A DNA stretch of 29,263 nucleotides from an uncultured Prevotella sp. (GTDB lineage: Bacteria > Bacteroidota > Bacteroidia > Bacteroidales > Bacteroidaceae). The notes beneath the pieces are model-generated. The model worked only from the letters and a program-made list of their open reading frames with translations. It did not search any database and was not told where the DNA came from. The DNA lies in NCBI GenBank assembly GCA_927910885.1, contig CAKMOD010000015.1:1-29263 (forward strand). Direction: 5' to 3'. Numbering within the stretch: position 1 is the stretch's first letter; every line of letters begins with the position of its first letter. The position numbers and the translations under genes are program-made. Shown piece after piece: positions 1 to 8,306 of the stretch.

Positions 1-2048
1 TTGATCCCTACTTTGCAACGTCAGTTGAGATTCAGAAAGGAGCCAATTCGTTTGTCAGTGGGACTGGAGCCTTGGGCGGAACGGTGAACTATTCTACCAA
101 AGAAGCACGTGACTTGATTGAAGGAAACAAGCAATGGGGGGTCTTAACTACCATCAATTACAATGGAAAAGAGAACCTTCGAACCTATCTTTTGGGTGGT
201 GCTGTACGCTTAAAGCATTTCGATGCTCTGTTAATGGCGGCACATAGAGATGGTAATGAATTGCGAAACTTCTCGCATGGAAAGTATACCCGCAACATCA
301 CTTCTACGCAAATAGACCCTATGGACTTTCATCAGAACACGTGGTTAGGTAAACTTTCCTATGCGCCGAGCGACAATCATAAGTTTGTTTTGTCGTTTTA
401 TGCGATGAATCGCAAGACAAATGCCGATATCTGGACCCTCGAACCGATAGATGCTTTCACTGCCGATGGAAAACCTTATTACTATTCTCATGACCAATCG
501 CTTTGTCGTTCACTCTCGTTTTCCTATCGATACTTGAACGAAAAAGGCTTTGTTCGTAAGCTAATGGCAAAGGCTCATCTGCAAAATTCCTATTTGGATG
601 CTACCACATGGACCGACTTTTATCGTCCAAACTTCGACCTTGTGAACAGTGATATGACTCTCATCTACGAGGGAAAGCACACGAAGTATCGCGGACAAGC
701 TACAAAAGACAAGCTCATTCAATTGAATATAGACAGCAAACGCTTTGATTTGGGCAACTTAGGAAGCCATATTTTTAACCTCTCTACATTGATAATGCAG
801 CGCAACAGCGATGCAAGGAACGTGGATATTGAAACTCCTTTGGCCTCAGATCCAGTCACTGGATACACGGTTAGAATGGGAAAGGTTTATAAATACGGTG
901 AAGCCATGGGGGTGTTTGCTCAAACTTATTCGTTCTTAAACCCCATAACACGATTCAATTGCGGCCTTTCTTTGATGGATGATATAGCGTTTGGTAAGAA
1001 GTTCACAATGAAATTGGGTGTGAGATACGACTATTTCTTGACGAAAGACAAGGCAGACGAGGGCGAACAAAACATGGGATATATTCGCTATCTCTTGCAA
1101 AACATGCAGGGAGCAGCCATGAATTTCGACCCCATTCACGACAAAGAATCGGGCTTTTCGTTTTTAACGTCGGTGTCTTATGCCTTCCATCCGCTGCTGA
1201 ACATATCCTATCGGTTCTCTACAGGCTTTCGAGTTCCGAACACAGAAGAGAAGTATTTCCAATTCTATAGCCTTTGGCCATCGTTTGTTGTGTTATCAAA
1301 TAGGGGCTTAAAAGCCGAGAAATCTTTCAATCATGAAGTCGAATTAAATGGTCGGGGCAAAGGTTTTGGCTATTTGTTGAGCCTGTATTATAACCAATAT
1401 TCAGACTTTATAGAGCTGAAACAAGGCACATTGACGATTGAAGAGCCTTTAATACAGCGGTCAAAAAGCATTTCTTATGCCAAGAATGTCAATCAATCGT
1501 CGGCCCATCTGATGGGATTTGATGCCGCCTTGCAGGTATATCCCGGTGAGTGGATAGACAGATTACAAGGCTTTATGCTTTCATCGGCCTTTAGTTATGC
1601 CGAAGGAGAGTCGTCATCGGGAATGAGTATGCTTGGCATTCAGCCTTTAACGGGAAACGTCGGCATTGAATATACGTCGCCAAATGGGCGTTGGCAGGCC
1701 AATGTTAAAGCCAATTTGTTCTTTGCAAAGCCTGTATCTCAAACTACTTTCTGGGATAAAGACGCCGCAGGAAAAGAGCTTATACGCCGTTATCCGGCTT
1801 CATTCATGAGCAATGCCTATACATTTGATGTCTACGGCTATTACAAACTGACACGCAATCTCACGCTAAGGGCAGGCATATATAACCTGTTAAACAATGA
1901 GTATCTACGTTGGGATGACTTGCGACAACTAACAAATCCCGCGCTGCTTTCAAACATAAACTACTTCTTTCAGGATGGAAAAAAGTCATTGAGTAGGTTT
2001 ACTCGTCCTAAGAGATATATCTCTATAGCTCTTGAATACAAACTTTAA
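1..2048 (+). CDS. TonB-dependent outer-membrane receptor, haem/haemoglobin type (5' end outside window)
   Basis: The reading frame is open from base 3 with no start codon, so the gene begins before the window. The first visible residues are the end of the plug domain, with the typical motif VEIQKGANSFVSGTGALGG followed by TVNYSTK. The remaining ~630 residues alternate like strands of a 22-strand beta barrel. The motif FRVPNTEEKYF, then a NRGLKAEKSFNHEVEL block, and later GIYNLLNNEYLRWDDL are hallmarks of the haemoglobin/transferrin/lactoferrin and haemin receptor families. Such receptors import haem or iron across the outer membrane using TonB energy. The gene ends in an aromatic-rich strand (ISIALEYKL). 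Three lipoprotein genes follow on the same strand 16-40 bp apart, so it is probably the first or an early gene of a surface uptake operon, comparable in logic to HmuR with HmuY. The haem substrate is inferred from family resemblance only. Confidence 0.88.
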   Translation, partial: DPYFATSVEIQKGANSFVSGTGALGGTVNYSTKEARDLIEGNKQWGVLTTINYNGKENLRTYLLGGAVRLKHFDALLMAAHRDGNELRNFSHGKYTRNITSTQIDPMDFHQNTWLGKLSYAPSDNHKFVLSFYAMNRKTNADIWTLEPIDAFTADGKPYYYSHDQSLCRSLSFSYRYLNEKGFVRKLMAKAHLQNSYLDATTWTDFYRPNFDLVNSDMTLIYEGKHTKYRGQATKDKLIQLNIDSKRFDLGNLGSHIFNLSTLIMQRNSDARNVDIETPLASDPVTGYTVRMGKVYKYGEAMGVFAQTYSFLNPITRFNCGLSLMDDIAFGKKFTMKLGVRYDYFLTKDKADEGEQNMGYIRYLLQNMQGAAMNFDPIHDKESGFSFLTSVSYAFHPLLNISYRFSTGFRVPNTEEKYFQFYSLWPSFVVLSNRGLKAEKSFNHEVELNGRGKGFGYLLSLYYNQYSDFIELKQGTLTIEEPLIQRSKSISYAKNVNQSSAHLMGFDAALQVYPGEWIDRLQGFMLSSAFSYAEGESSSGMSMLGIQPLTGNVGIEYTSPNGRWQANVKANLFFAKPVSQTTFWDKDAAGKELIRRYPASFMSNAYTFDVYGYYKLTRNLTLRAGIYNLLNNEYLRWDDLRQLTNPALLSNINYFFQDGKKSLSRFTRPKRYISIALEYKL

Positions 2049-2064
2049 ACGAAATAAAACAGAT

Positions 2065-3261
2065 ATGAAAAGAACATTAATCATTGTCAGTCTGCTCGCA
2101 ACCCTACTCTTTTCGGCTTGTGATCAGCGCAATACGATAGACGTATATGAAACAAACAGTACGCCAGACCTAAGTAATCCTGTCATACAAAAGCTGACAA
2201 ATGTCAGTTGGTATAAGGGAGGTAGCTTAGAAAACACAACAGTTTGGACCACCACTAAGTTCAAAGATAAAGCTTCTTCGCCTTTTGAGAGCATGCTTTA
2301 TTCTATGGCTTGGATAGGAATGGAACTTCATCGGGACGGCACTTCCACGCTATTGTTCCGCCCACCCTTTGGAGAAAGCACTTACATCTTTTGCCAAGGG
2401 AAGTGGAAAGTGTCTGAAACCGAGAAGAATACTGTTATCATCGACACGAAGATTCCAGTGGGATATACCAATATTAAGCTTAAAGTGAAGAACATAGAAG
2501 CTAAAGATAACGTCAGCATTCTTACCGCTTCATTGGACTTTGGCGACCGAATCTTGATGTTAGACTTTTATAATAATACTTCGATTTATGGCGATGAACC
2601 TGATAACAACTATCCTGGTATCGGCAAATCTACAAGTCAAGATTGGTTCTCTACAATGAAAGTGCAGCACGATAAGCTTGCAGAGAGCGACTTTCTCAAC
2701 ACTTCTTGGGAGACCATAGGCTATAAAACAGAGAATAAAGACGAGGTAGATGACAGGTCGGAACTATCTATGCGCACGCTGCATATAGACGATTTGCTGA
2801 CTAAAACGCCTGCTTTCTTCTTTGGTTTGAAGTTCTCTTTCGCTGAGAATCATAAGGCTTTTATTCAATCTCCAACGCTAATGAAAGACTTGTATCATAA
2901 GAATTGGAGTGAGATTGAAGAGGAAAAATATCCTGTTGTGACGGCAAATTGGAGAATAGATGGTAGCCGTCTCATCGTTGAAACAGACGAATTGCCTTAT
3001 ACAAGCTTTGGAGAAACGATGTTTAACCTTATCACTGACAAGACACAGGCTGTCTTTTGGCCTTCTAAAACGCCTGATAAGGGAGTGTATTTATGGCGAC
3101 ATTTCTACTATATCTTTGAGGTTATAAAGCATACCGACAAAGGAAACTGGTATCGAATCACGTCACCTGAGGAGACACACTATGTGTTTATGTTGAAGAC
3201 TTCGATGCCCGATGTCTCTAAATTTGTAGGAGTTAAGAACGCGGTTAGTAAATTAAATTAA
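2065..3261 (+). CDS. Surface lipoprotein with two lipocalin-like domains, TonB-receptor operon
   Basis: A 398-residue protein starting at the ATG at 2065, 16 bp after the receptor stop. An in-frame start at 2032 inside the receptor gene would put 11 extra polar residues before the signal peptide, so 2065 is preferred. The signal peptide ends in the lipobox FSAC with the lipidated Cys at residue 19. Residues ~45-175 look like a small lipocalin-type beta barrel (SWY start, DGTSTLLF strand, GKWKVS turn, then TKIPVG at 128-133). Residues ~205-395 appear to be a second related domain (NTSWET, FSFAENHKAF, TANWRIDGSRL). The first domain resembles the C-terminal half of the lipoprotein at 5018, where GSWTLS and TKIPLG recur in the same order. 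Not assigned to a named family. Position suggests a partner of the upstream receptor, perhaps binding its ligand; this is inference. Confidence 0.8.
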   Translation: MKRTLIIVSLLATLLFSACDQRNTIDVYETNSTPDLSNPVIQKLTNVSWYKGGSLENTTVWTTTKFKDKASSPFESMLYSMAWIGMELHRDGTSTLLFRPPFGESTYIFCQGKWKVSETEKNTVIIDTKIPVGYTNIKLKVKNIEAKDNVSILTASLDFGDRILMLDFYNNTSIYGDEPDNNYPGIGKSTSQDWFSTMKVQHDKLAESDFLNTSWETIGYKTENKDEVDDRSELSMRTLHIDDLLTKTPAFFFGLKFSFAENHKAFIQSPTLMKDLYHKNWSEIEEEKYPVVTANWRIDGSRLIVETDELPYTSFGETMFNLITDKTQAVFWPSKTPDKGVYLWRHFYYIFEVIKHTDKGNWYRITSPEETHYVFMLKTSMPDVSKFVGVKNAVSKLN

Positions 3262-3283
3262 GATAATGAAAGGTATATTGAAA

Positions 3284-4978
3284 ATGAAAAAGTATCTATA
3301 TACGTTGTTGTCCCTATTGTTTGTGGCTACAATTTCATCGTGTGAGAAGGGCGATTTGCTAAATATCATCACGCAAGATATTGACTTAAACGAGAACTCT
3401 AAAGAGTATCAACAATATCTAAAGGAGCGAATTGAGTCGTATTTGAAGACTTATCGTTTTGAAGAAGCAAAGAAATTAGTGCCTAAACTCACTGAAGAGG
3501 AGACGCAAAAGCGGTTTTGGGTGTTATATAATAAGTATCATCAAGAGGCTCTAACGCAAGGATGTGGCTATATCTTAGCGTCAGGTGACACGCTGTTTCT
3601 AAAGGTAATGAACAAAGACGAGATAGCCCCGAGTCAGTTAAAAGCGTTGACTTCGTTTTATGATTATGTCGAATTGAAGGGCACAAACCAAGAAACAACG
3701 CTGTGGGGCTTAGGAAATTATCCTGCATTGGAAACGCTTTCGTTCCCTTCTTGCTTTGTTTCTAAGGTGAAAGATCTTGATAAACTCAAGCAACTTAGAG
3801 TCTTTTCGCTCACTGCCGACAAAGAAAAATATGAGTGGTGGTTTACTTCTAAGGCTTTCAAACCTATTGATATGGCGGGTTATGACCTATCAAAGAATGA
3901 TAAGTTAGATTCACTTCTGTTCGATGGTGTAGACATTTCGAATCTCAAAGTGACTTCAAACACGATGCGGTTATTGTCATTGAAGCACGGCATTTATACC
4001 AATGCGAGCCTCAATAACATTCATGCAAGGCACATAGATATAGAGAATTCGGACGCAGCCGATGACGAATTGATTATCAATAACAAGGCAATTCAGCGCT
4101 TATCTATTGAGACTAATGCCGACAATAATAAGCCGTTTAAGCTTATAAACGTAGCAAACTCGTCGTTACATAAGCTTTATGTGGTGGAAACTTCAATGGA
4201 ACAGCGCACACTAAAGAAGGTTATCTTGAACGAAAATATAGATACTTTGACTATTGGTGGCTATATTTCGCGCGGCGATGTGCCACAACAAAGCGTGGAA
4301 CTCGTTGGACTTTCAAGGCTCAATCGACTCAAACGTTTATCTTATAACCCTGATTTCAGCCCCATAGCCACTAAGGATTTGCCGAAGAACATAGAGGGAT
4401 TGTATATCGGTGGCTCTGGAAATGTGCCCTATAAAGACGGAGATTCGTTTGATTATAGCCACCTTTCAAAGCTTAAAATCTATTCAAACGGAAAGTTTAT
4501 TTCGGCAAATATGAAGCTATCTACAGCCATAGATTCGATTTATTTGTTTCCTTCTCAAGTGTTTGGTGACTTGAAAGCGCTTGACTTTTCAGGCTTAAAA
4601 TTCACCAAAGCCGATATTTATATAGGCAGTTTAACGCGAAATGATGTGGAGTTGCCTATGCTTAAGCGCTTCGTTTTCCCTGCAACACTGAAACAACTCA
4701 AGTTGAGTAATGCTCAAAGTGAGGTCGTTGATCTGAGTCGTTGCACGCATTTGAAATCCCTTTATGTCGATGATTCACGTACAGGAGAGAGGGCAATCAA
4801 GAAGCTGATACTACCAAAGAATCTCAAGAAAAGTGACTTTAAGCGACAGCATAAGAGTGAGTTTGAAAACGATTATGCCTTTAAGTTGTCGGATATTAAT
4901 AATGAAACAGTGATTGAAAACCTGCCTTCGTGGGTTGAAAATGACGGAAACGGGACGTATAGTGTACCGAATGATTAG
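3284..4978 (+). CDS. Leucine-rich, solenoid-like surface lipoprotein
   Basis: A 564-residue protein from the ATG at 3284; a start at 3266 would add six residues (MKGILK) before the signal peptide. The signal peptide ends ISSC with Cys20 as lipidation site. After a helical N-terminal part (~25-100, charged, with repeated KxxEE patterns) the rest is a succession of short irregular strands of the type LKxLxLxxN or LxxLxIxxS, such as LKQLRVFSL, LKRLSYNP, LKQLKLSNA and LKSLYVDD, consistent with leucine-rich or right-handed solenoid repeats of irregular length. No catalytic motif is seen. It lies between two lipocalin-like lipoproteins downstream of a TonB receptor, so a surface-exposed binding or adhesion role is plausible. 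The exact family is not recognised. Confidence 0.78.
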   Translation: MKKYLYTLLSLLFVATISSCEKGDLLNIITQDIDLNENSKEYQQYLKERIESYLKTYRFEEAKKLVPKLTEEETQKRFWVLYNKYHQEALTQGCGYILASGDTLFLKVMNKDEIAPSQLKALTSFYDYVELKGTNQETTLWGLGNYPALETLSFPSCFVSKVKDLDKLKQLRVFSLTADKEKYEWWFTSKAFKPIDMAGYDLSKNDKLDSLLFDGVDISNLKVTSNTMRLLSLKHGIYTNASLNNIHARHIDIENSDAADDELIINNKAIQRLSIETNADNNKPFKLINVANSSLHKLYVVETSMEQRTLKKVILNENIDTLTIGGYISRGDVPQQSVELVGLSRLNRLKRLSYNPDFSPIATKDLPKNIEGLYIGGSGNVPYKDGDSFDYSHLSKLKIYSNGKFISANMKLSTAIDSIYLFPSQVFGDLKALDFSGLKFTKADIYIGSLTRNDVELPMLKRFVFPATLKQLKLSNAQSEVVDLSRCTHLKSLYVDDSRTGERAIKKLILPKNLKKSDFKRQHKSEFENDYAFKLSDINNETVIENLPSWVENDGNGTYSVPND

Positions 4979-5017
4979 TGAAATGAATATGGTTTTAACT
5001 CTAAAATAAATTGTAAA

Positions 5018-5758
5018 ATGAAAAAGATATGTAGTAATCTATTCGCTGTTCTCTGTCTGATGATGGGAACAATGATGATGTTTTCGTGCTCAAAGAGTGA
5101 GGATACGCCCAATGAAAAGGGTAATCCTGAGGCACAAGTAAAGGTGAAAGAAGAAACAAAATCGGCTATTATCAGCGTTAAAAACCTGCCCGCAAAGAGC
5201 GAAGTGCTGTTGGTTTATGCTGACGATCGGGGGCAGATGCTCACTAAAGGCCTTACCGATGCACAGGGAAACTGGCAGTTTGACGCCGACCAATTGGTGG
5301 GATTTGAACAGCATTTGAAAGTAATGGTGAAAGAAAATGACCAAAACAAACTGATTCAAACCCTCACTATTCCAGCTGCAAAGCAGACTCTCACACAGCA
5401 ACAGATTGAGAATTTGCTGATGAAACACACCTGGAGTTCGGTTGTTTACACTTCACGCATGCTCATTAAACATAAGGGAAACCTACCTTTGGATATGTTT
5501 ATAGGAGTTGCACAAAAGCAGTTTAAGTTTGAAAATAATGGTAAGTTTGTCTTCAAGGTAACCTCTCCACTGAACTTTACCGATAATAATGGCTCGTGGA
5601 CACTTAGCAATCAAGAGCTAACCATTAATACAAAGATTCCTCTTGGACCTCTATCTATGACGCATGTACGCATCAATAAGCTCACCGACGATGAGCTTTC
5701 GCTGTTGGCAGAGATATCCGATGGCTTGTTCTTAATCAGTTTTAAGGCACAAAAATAA
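5018..5758 (+). CDS. Lipoprotein with C-terminal lipocalin-like domain
   Basis: A 246-residue protein with a signal peptide ending MFSC (lipidated Cys24). Residues ~40-125 form an Ig/CNA-like beta domain, judged from the pattern KNLPAKSEVLLVYADDRG then GLTDAQGNW. Residues ~130-246 look like a small lipocalin-like domain: HTWSSVVY, KFENNGKFVFKV, NGSWTLSNQ, TKIPLG (205-210), LSLLAEIS. This half resembles residues ~45-175 of the lipoprotein at 2065, suggesting duplication within the operon. It is the last gene of the run; a strong terminator hairpin follows 11 bp after the stop. Function unknown; co-location suggests work with the TonB receptor at the outer membrane. Confidence 0.8.
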   Translation: MKKICSNLFAVLCLMMGTMMMFSCSKSEDTPNEKGNPEAQVKVKEETKSAIISVKNLPAKSEVLLVYADDRGQMLTKGLTDAQGNWQFDADQLVGFEQHLKVMVKENDQNKLIQTLTIPAAKQTLTQQQIENLLMKHTWSSVVYTSRMLIKHKGNLPLDMFIGVAQKQFKFENNGKFVFKVTSPLNFTDNNGSWTLSNQELTINTKIPLGPLSMTHVRINKLTDDELSLLAEISDGLFLISFKAQK

Positions 5759-5769
5759 TTGAAAATAAA

Positions 5770-5803
5770 GGAAGTAGAGAGCGTTTTTCTACTTCCTTTT
5801 CTT
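5770..5803 (+). terminator. Rho-independent terminator of the TonB/lipoprotein operon
   Basis: A perfect 9-bp stem, GGAAGTAGA (5770-5778) with TCTACTTCC (5788-5796), a 9-nt loop, followed by TTTTCTTC and more T. It sits 11 bp after the last lipoprotein stop. Confidence 0.85.
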
Positions 5804-5831
5804 CTTTTTATACCTCAAAAGGGTAAAAAAA

Positions 5832-5849
5832 ATACCTAAAAATAGGTAT
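5832..5849. promoter_or_regulatory. Inverted repeat, possible operator of the Crp/Fnr gene
   Basis: ATACCT (5832-5837), six bases, then AGGTAT (5844-5849): an 18-bp dyad with a 6-base centre. It lies just upstream of a -7-like element at 5872-5879, about where a dimeric Crp/Fnr protein could act. No other copy was recognised in the window, so an operator role is only suggested by geometry. Confidence 0.35.
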
Positions 5850-5871
5850 GGCAAAGAATTGAGAAAGTGTG

Positions 5872-5879
5872 TATTTTTG
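5872..5879 (+). promoter_or_regulatory. Bacteroidetes -7 element before the Crp/Fnr pseudogene
   Basis: TATTTTTG fits TAnnTTTG and lies 21 bp before the ATG at 5901. No good TTG-type -33 element is seen at the usual spacing, which would fit an activator-dependent promoter. Confidence 0.5.
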
Positions 5880-5900
5880 CAGACGAAAGTTGGTGGTAAC

Positions 5901-6586
5901 ATGAAAAAAACAATTTTTTTCGCAACTCGAATCGTCTGCTCTTTTTTCTGGATTAGATGCTAACGACATCGAAAGACACTTGAACACGCTTCGATATAGC
6001 GTGAAAAAGGTGCCTGCTAAAACTGTTTTTATATCAGAAAACGACTCTCTTTGCGAAATAATTGTGGTGGTTGAAGGACTTGTTTCGGCTAGAATGAGCA
6101 CGGCAAAAGGCAAACATTTAATGGTAGATTATTTGAAAGCAGGCACCATGTTGGCTCCTGCTTTTGTGTATTCTGATGAGTGTGAGGTTCCTGTTGAAGT
6201 GAAAACGATAGAGAAGAGCGTATTATTTTGTATGTCGAAAGACGACTTTTCACTTCTAATTAGCTTCTGCGAGCCTGTTCGAAACAACTTTATTCATATT
6301 CTATCGCATATTAATTTCTTTTTAATGAGCAAGATTCGTATGGTGTATATGAGCTCTATTAAAGAGAAGATTGCCACTTTTTTACTTCGAAAGGCCACCA
6401 TAATGCATTGCGATTCGGTACCTCTTAATCTGTCGAGAAGGCAACTTGCCGATGTGTTTGGTATTCAAAAAAAGCTCGTTAATACGCACTCTTAACGAAC
6501 TGGAACACGACAATTTAATTTTTGTTCGAGAGAAAGAGATTGTCATTCTTGACGCACATGGCTTGCAAGAGATATTGAAAGGCTAA
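5901..6586 (+). pseudogene. Crp/Fnr-family regulator interrupted by two homopolymer frameshifts
   Basis: Three reading-frame pieces together give one typical ~227-residue Crp/Fnr protein. The ATG at 5901 starts MKK but the frame runs to a stop at 5961-5963; dropping one base from the A7 run at 5904-5910 (or the nearby T7 run) joins it to SQLESSALFSGLDANDIERH and the cyclic-nucleotide-type sensor domain. The long piece then reads to SRRQLADVFGIQKK and stops at 6495; dropping one A from the second A7 run (about 6467-6473) continues the recognition helix as SSLIRTLNELE and then DNLIFVREKEIVI, ending at 6584-6586. Without repair the protein lacks a normal start and half its helix-turn-helix. The intact paralogue at 16230-16901 shares MVAPAF-like, ILSNIDVFL-like and FGIQK-SLLR-like segments. 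It may be a decayed gene, a phase-variable or slippage-decoded gene, or two sequencing errors. Confidence 0.85.
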
Positions 6587-6593
6587 TCCATCT

Positions 6594-6681
6594 CATTGCT
6601 TTTGCACTCTAATCTCAATGCAATTGCACCCTAAAAGCATAGCTATTGCAATGTAAAAGCAATGCTTTTTAAGGTTTATAC
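6594..6681. repeat. 22-bp-period array 1
   Basis: Units at 6594-6615, 6616-6637, 6638-6659 and a decayed fourth at 6660-6681. The first two match at 15 of 22 positions and the second and third at 16 of 22. TAAAAG recurs exactly 22 bp apart (6632 and 6654) and TTGCA recurs at the same pitch. It starts 8 bp after the regulator pseudogene. Confidence 0.7.
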
Positions 6682-6787
6682 AAGTTTATATAGGCTATTT
6701 AAGTCCCAATAAATCATTTTATATGAAATTAGCAGCATAGCTGAAGTAAATAATGAATTATGTGGTAGACAAGGTAAAGGGGGGAGT

Positions 6788-6827
6788 AAAAAGAGGATGT
6801 GTCCATTTTGACACACCCTCTTTTTTT
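6788..6827. terminator. Terminator hairpin between convergent genes
   Basis: AAAAGAGGATGTGTC pairs with GACACACCCTCTTTT around a 6-base loop with one internal mismatch, followed by a T run. The flanking A and T runs make it usable from either strand. Confidence 0.8.
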
Positions 6828-7106
6828 ATTTATCATCATTGAACTAATTTGTGAATATTCCAAGAAGTGAAATAATCTAACCTACTAAAACAAAGAGAAG
6901 TTATTACTTCTATTACCACAATAAGTTTAATTTCGTTTTGCTGTCACTTTTAACATTTCTCATAACAGCATTGTTTATCAACGCATTAACCTTTCAATTT
7001 GAGTGACAAGAATGACAGGAAAATTTGTTCTTGAGTAAGTTCTCTATCGAAACAGTGATCAAATCTAATCCATTTCCACCCTATAATAGACTCTACAAGA
7101 TGAGGG

Positions 7107-8237
7107 TTATTTATGTGGCAATAATGCTTTCAGATGCTCAAAGTGCCTCATCATACTTTGTTTCGTTTGCTCATCACGTTCTACCCGACATGCCGCTTCT
7201 AAGTCAGATAAGAAGGGAAGATAGTCAGTCTCAGCAATAAAGCGAGCCGCACGTTCTCTTACCGCAGGACTATTGTCAAAGAGTAAGCCTTGCACCCAAC
7301 GCTTAGCATCCCATGACCGACATGCCTGTAACCAGTCGAGTGCAGCTATCTTCTCCTTAGGCGAACCATATAAGAATGTTCTATAATATCCACGTTCCTT
7401 TCTCAAATCATCTTTCGTCATGAGAATCTCACGATTGTATAAATCGGGATTAACGACTCGCTTCGAATATGCTACGACTGGCATGCGTAAGGTCCAACGC
7501 ACCATGCGTGGTATCATCCACATCATTCCTGGTGTTGCCTCTGGGTGCGAGATACTACTAAAGACACGCCCTTTCCCATATTCATTGGCGATAAAGAAAG
7601 GTCGATTATTCGTCATGTTAGCTGGGGCATTACCCTCTTCATGCACATCGGTTTCCATTATCGCCATAGTCGTGTAAGGAAGTGGAATATTGTCACTTTT
7701 TACAAGGACAGGACCTTCGTAATACATGACGTATGACTTATCACGCTTAGCAAGCTCAGGGAATAGTTTTTTACCTTCTGCCGTGAGGGAGAAGACTGAT
7801 ATTCCATGTCCACGATTATCATGCTCAATATCAATTGCCTTTCCACCATTAATGTGCATACAAGCATATCCTGGTGTGTCTGTAAAGAGATAGGCACCAG
7901 CACAGATACCCACAGCACCTTTTCCTGAACGAATAAAGTTTCTTATTCGTTCCATGTTTTCCTCTCCAAGATTCATATACTGCGTCGCTCCTTCACCTCC
8001 TGGGATAATAATAGCATCCAAATCCCTCAAAACGCCGTTCGCAATATCACCCGTAGTGATAGTTCGAACCGCCATATCAGGATCCAATTGTATGGATGCA
8101 ATCGTCTCCCAAATACACGTTTGTGCACCACCATTACCTTGGAAAACACCCACACGTACCTTGTTTCCTACTCCCATACTCCATGCACTCAGTCCTACCA
8201 AGCACATAGCAATGATGAAAAACGTTTTTCGTAGCAT
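7107..8237 (-). CDS. Secreted BPL_N / class I amidotransferase-like protein with HEAT-like C-terminus
   Basis: A 376-residue protein with an N-terminal signal peptide ending near residue 20 (GLSAWS). Residues ~27-250 match the fold of the biotin-protein-ligase N-terminal family, a relative of class I glutamine amidotransferases and DJ-1/PfpI: the IIIPGGEGA loop (77-84) and a nucleophile elbow GICAGAYL with Cys112. Residues ~285-376 are helical with paired helices (KEKIAALDWLQACRS, AVRERAARFIAE) resembling HEAT repeats. The catalytic-looking Cys is kept, but the substrate is unknown and no biotin-ligase domain follows, so a role in biotin transfer should not be assumed. It is transcribed divergently from the histidine phosphatase; both are exported. 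Confidence 0.78.
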   Translation of the reverse strand: MLRKTFFIIAMCLVGLSAWSMGVGNKVRVGVFQGNGGAQTCIWETIASIQLDPDMAVRTITTGDIANGVLRDLDAIIIPGGEGATQYMNLGEENMERIRNFIRSGKGAVGICAGAYLFTDTPGYACMHINGGKAIDIEHDNRGHGISVFSLTAEGKKLFPELAKRDKSYVMYYEGPVLVKSDNIPLPYTTMAIMETDVHEEGNAPANMTNNRPFFIANEYGKGRVFSSISHPEATPGMMWMIPRMVRWTLRMPVVAYSKRVVNPDLYNREILMTKDDLRKERGYYRTFLYGSPKEKIAALDWLQACRSWDAKRWVQGLLFDNSPAVRERAARFIAETDYLPFLSDLEAACRVERDEQTKQSMMRHFEHLKALLPHK

Positions 8238-8306
8238 AATTGTTTATGTTAGTTTGTAATTCTTTTATAGTCAAGTTTGCGCATAGTCAATCTACTATGA
8301 ACGAAA

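Larger units (their letters stand above)
6587..7106. other. Gene-free region between regulator pseudogene and BPL_N gene
   Basis: A 520-bp convergent intergenic region. It holds the 22-bp-period array (6594-6681), a terminator (6788-6827) and, at 6941-7018, a stretch starting CTGTCACTT and ending GAATGACAG that is loosely self-complementary at its ends. No convincing small gene was found; one ORF overlapping its right end is a shadow of the minus-strand gene. Confidence 0.6.

Noticed and set aside
5808..6113. A 101-codon minus-strand frame over the regulator's 5' end
   Set aside because: It overlaps the promoter, dyad and coding part of the Crp/Fnr gene and shows no domain or start-site support.
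5980..6495. Crp/Fnr protein starting at the TTG at 5980 as an intact short gene
   Set aside because: It would lose the family N-terminus that is plainly encoded just upstream in the same frame, and stops inside the recognition helix; two frameshifts explain it better.
1..6600. The TonB/lipoprotein/regulator block as a horizontally acquired island
   Set aside because: Serine codon use (TCG share) seemed different from the thioredoxin gene but is matched by the phosphatase gene; no integrase, tRNA or direct repeats were seen. Not enough to claim transfer.
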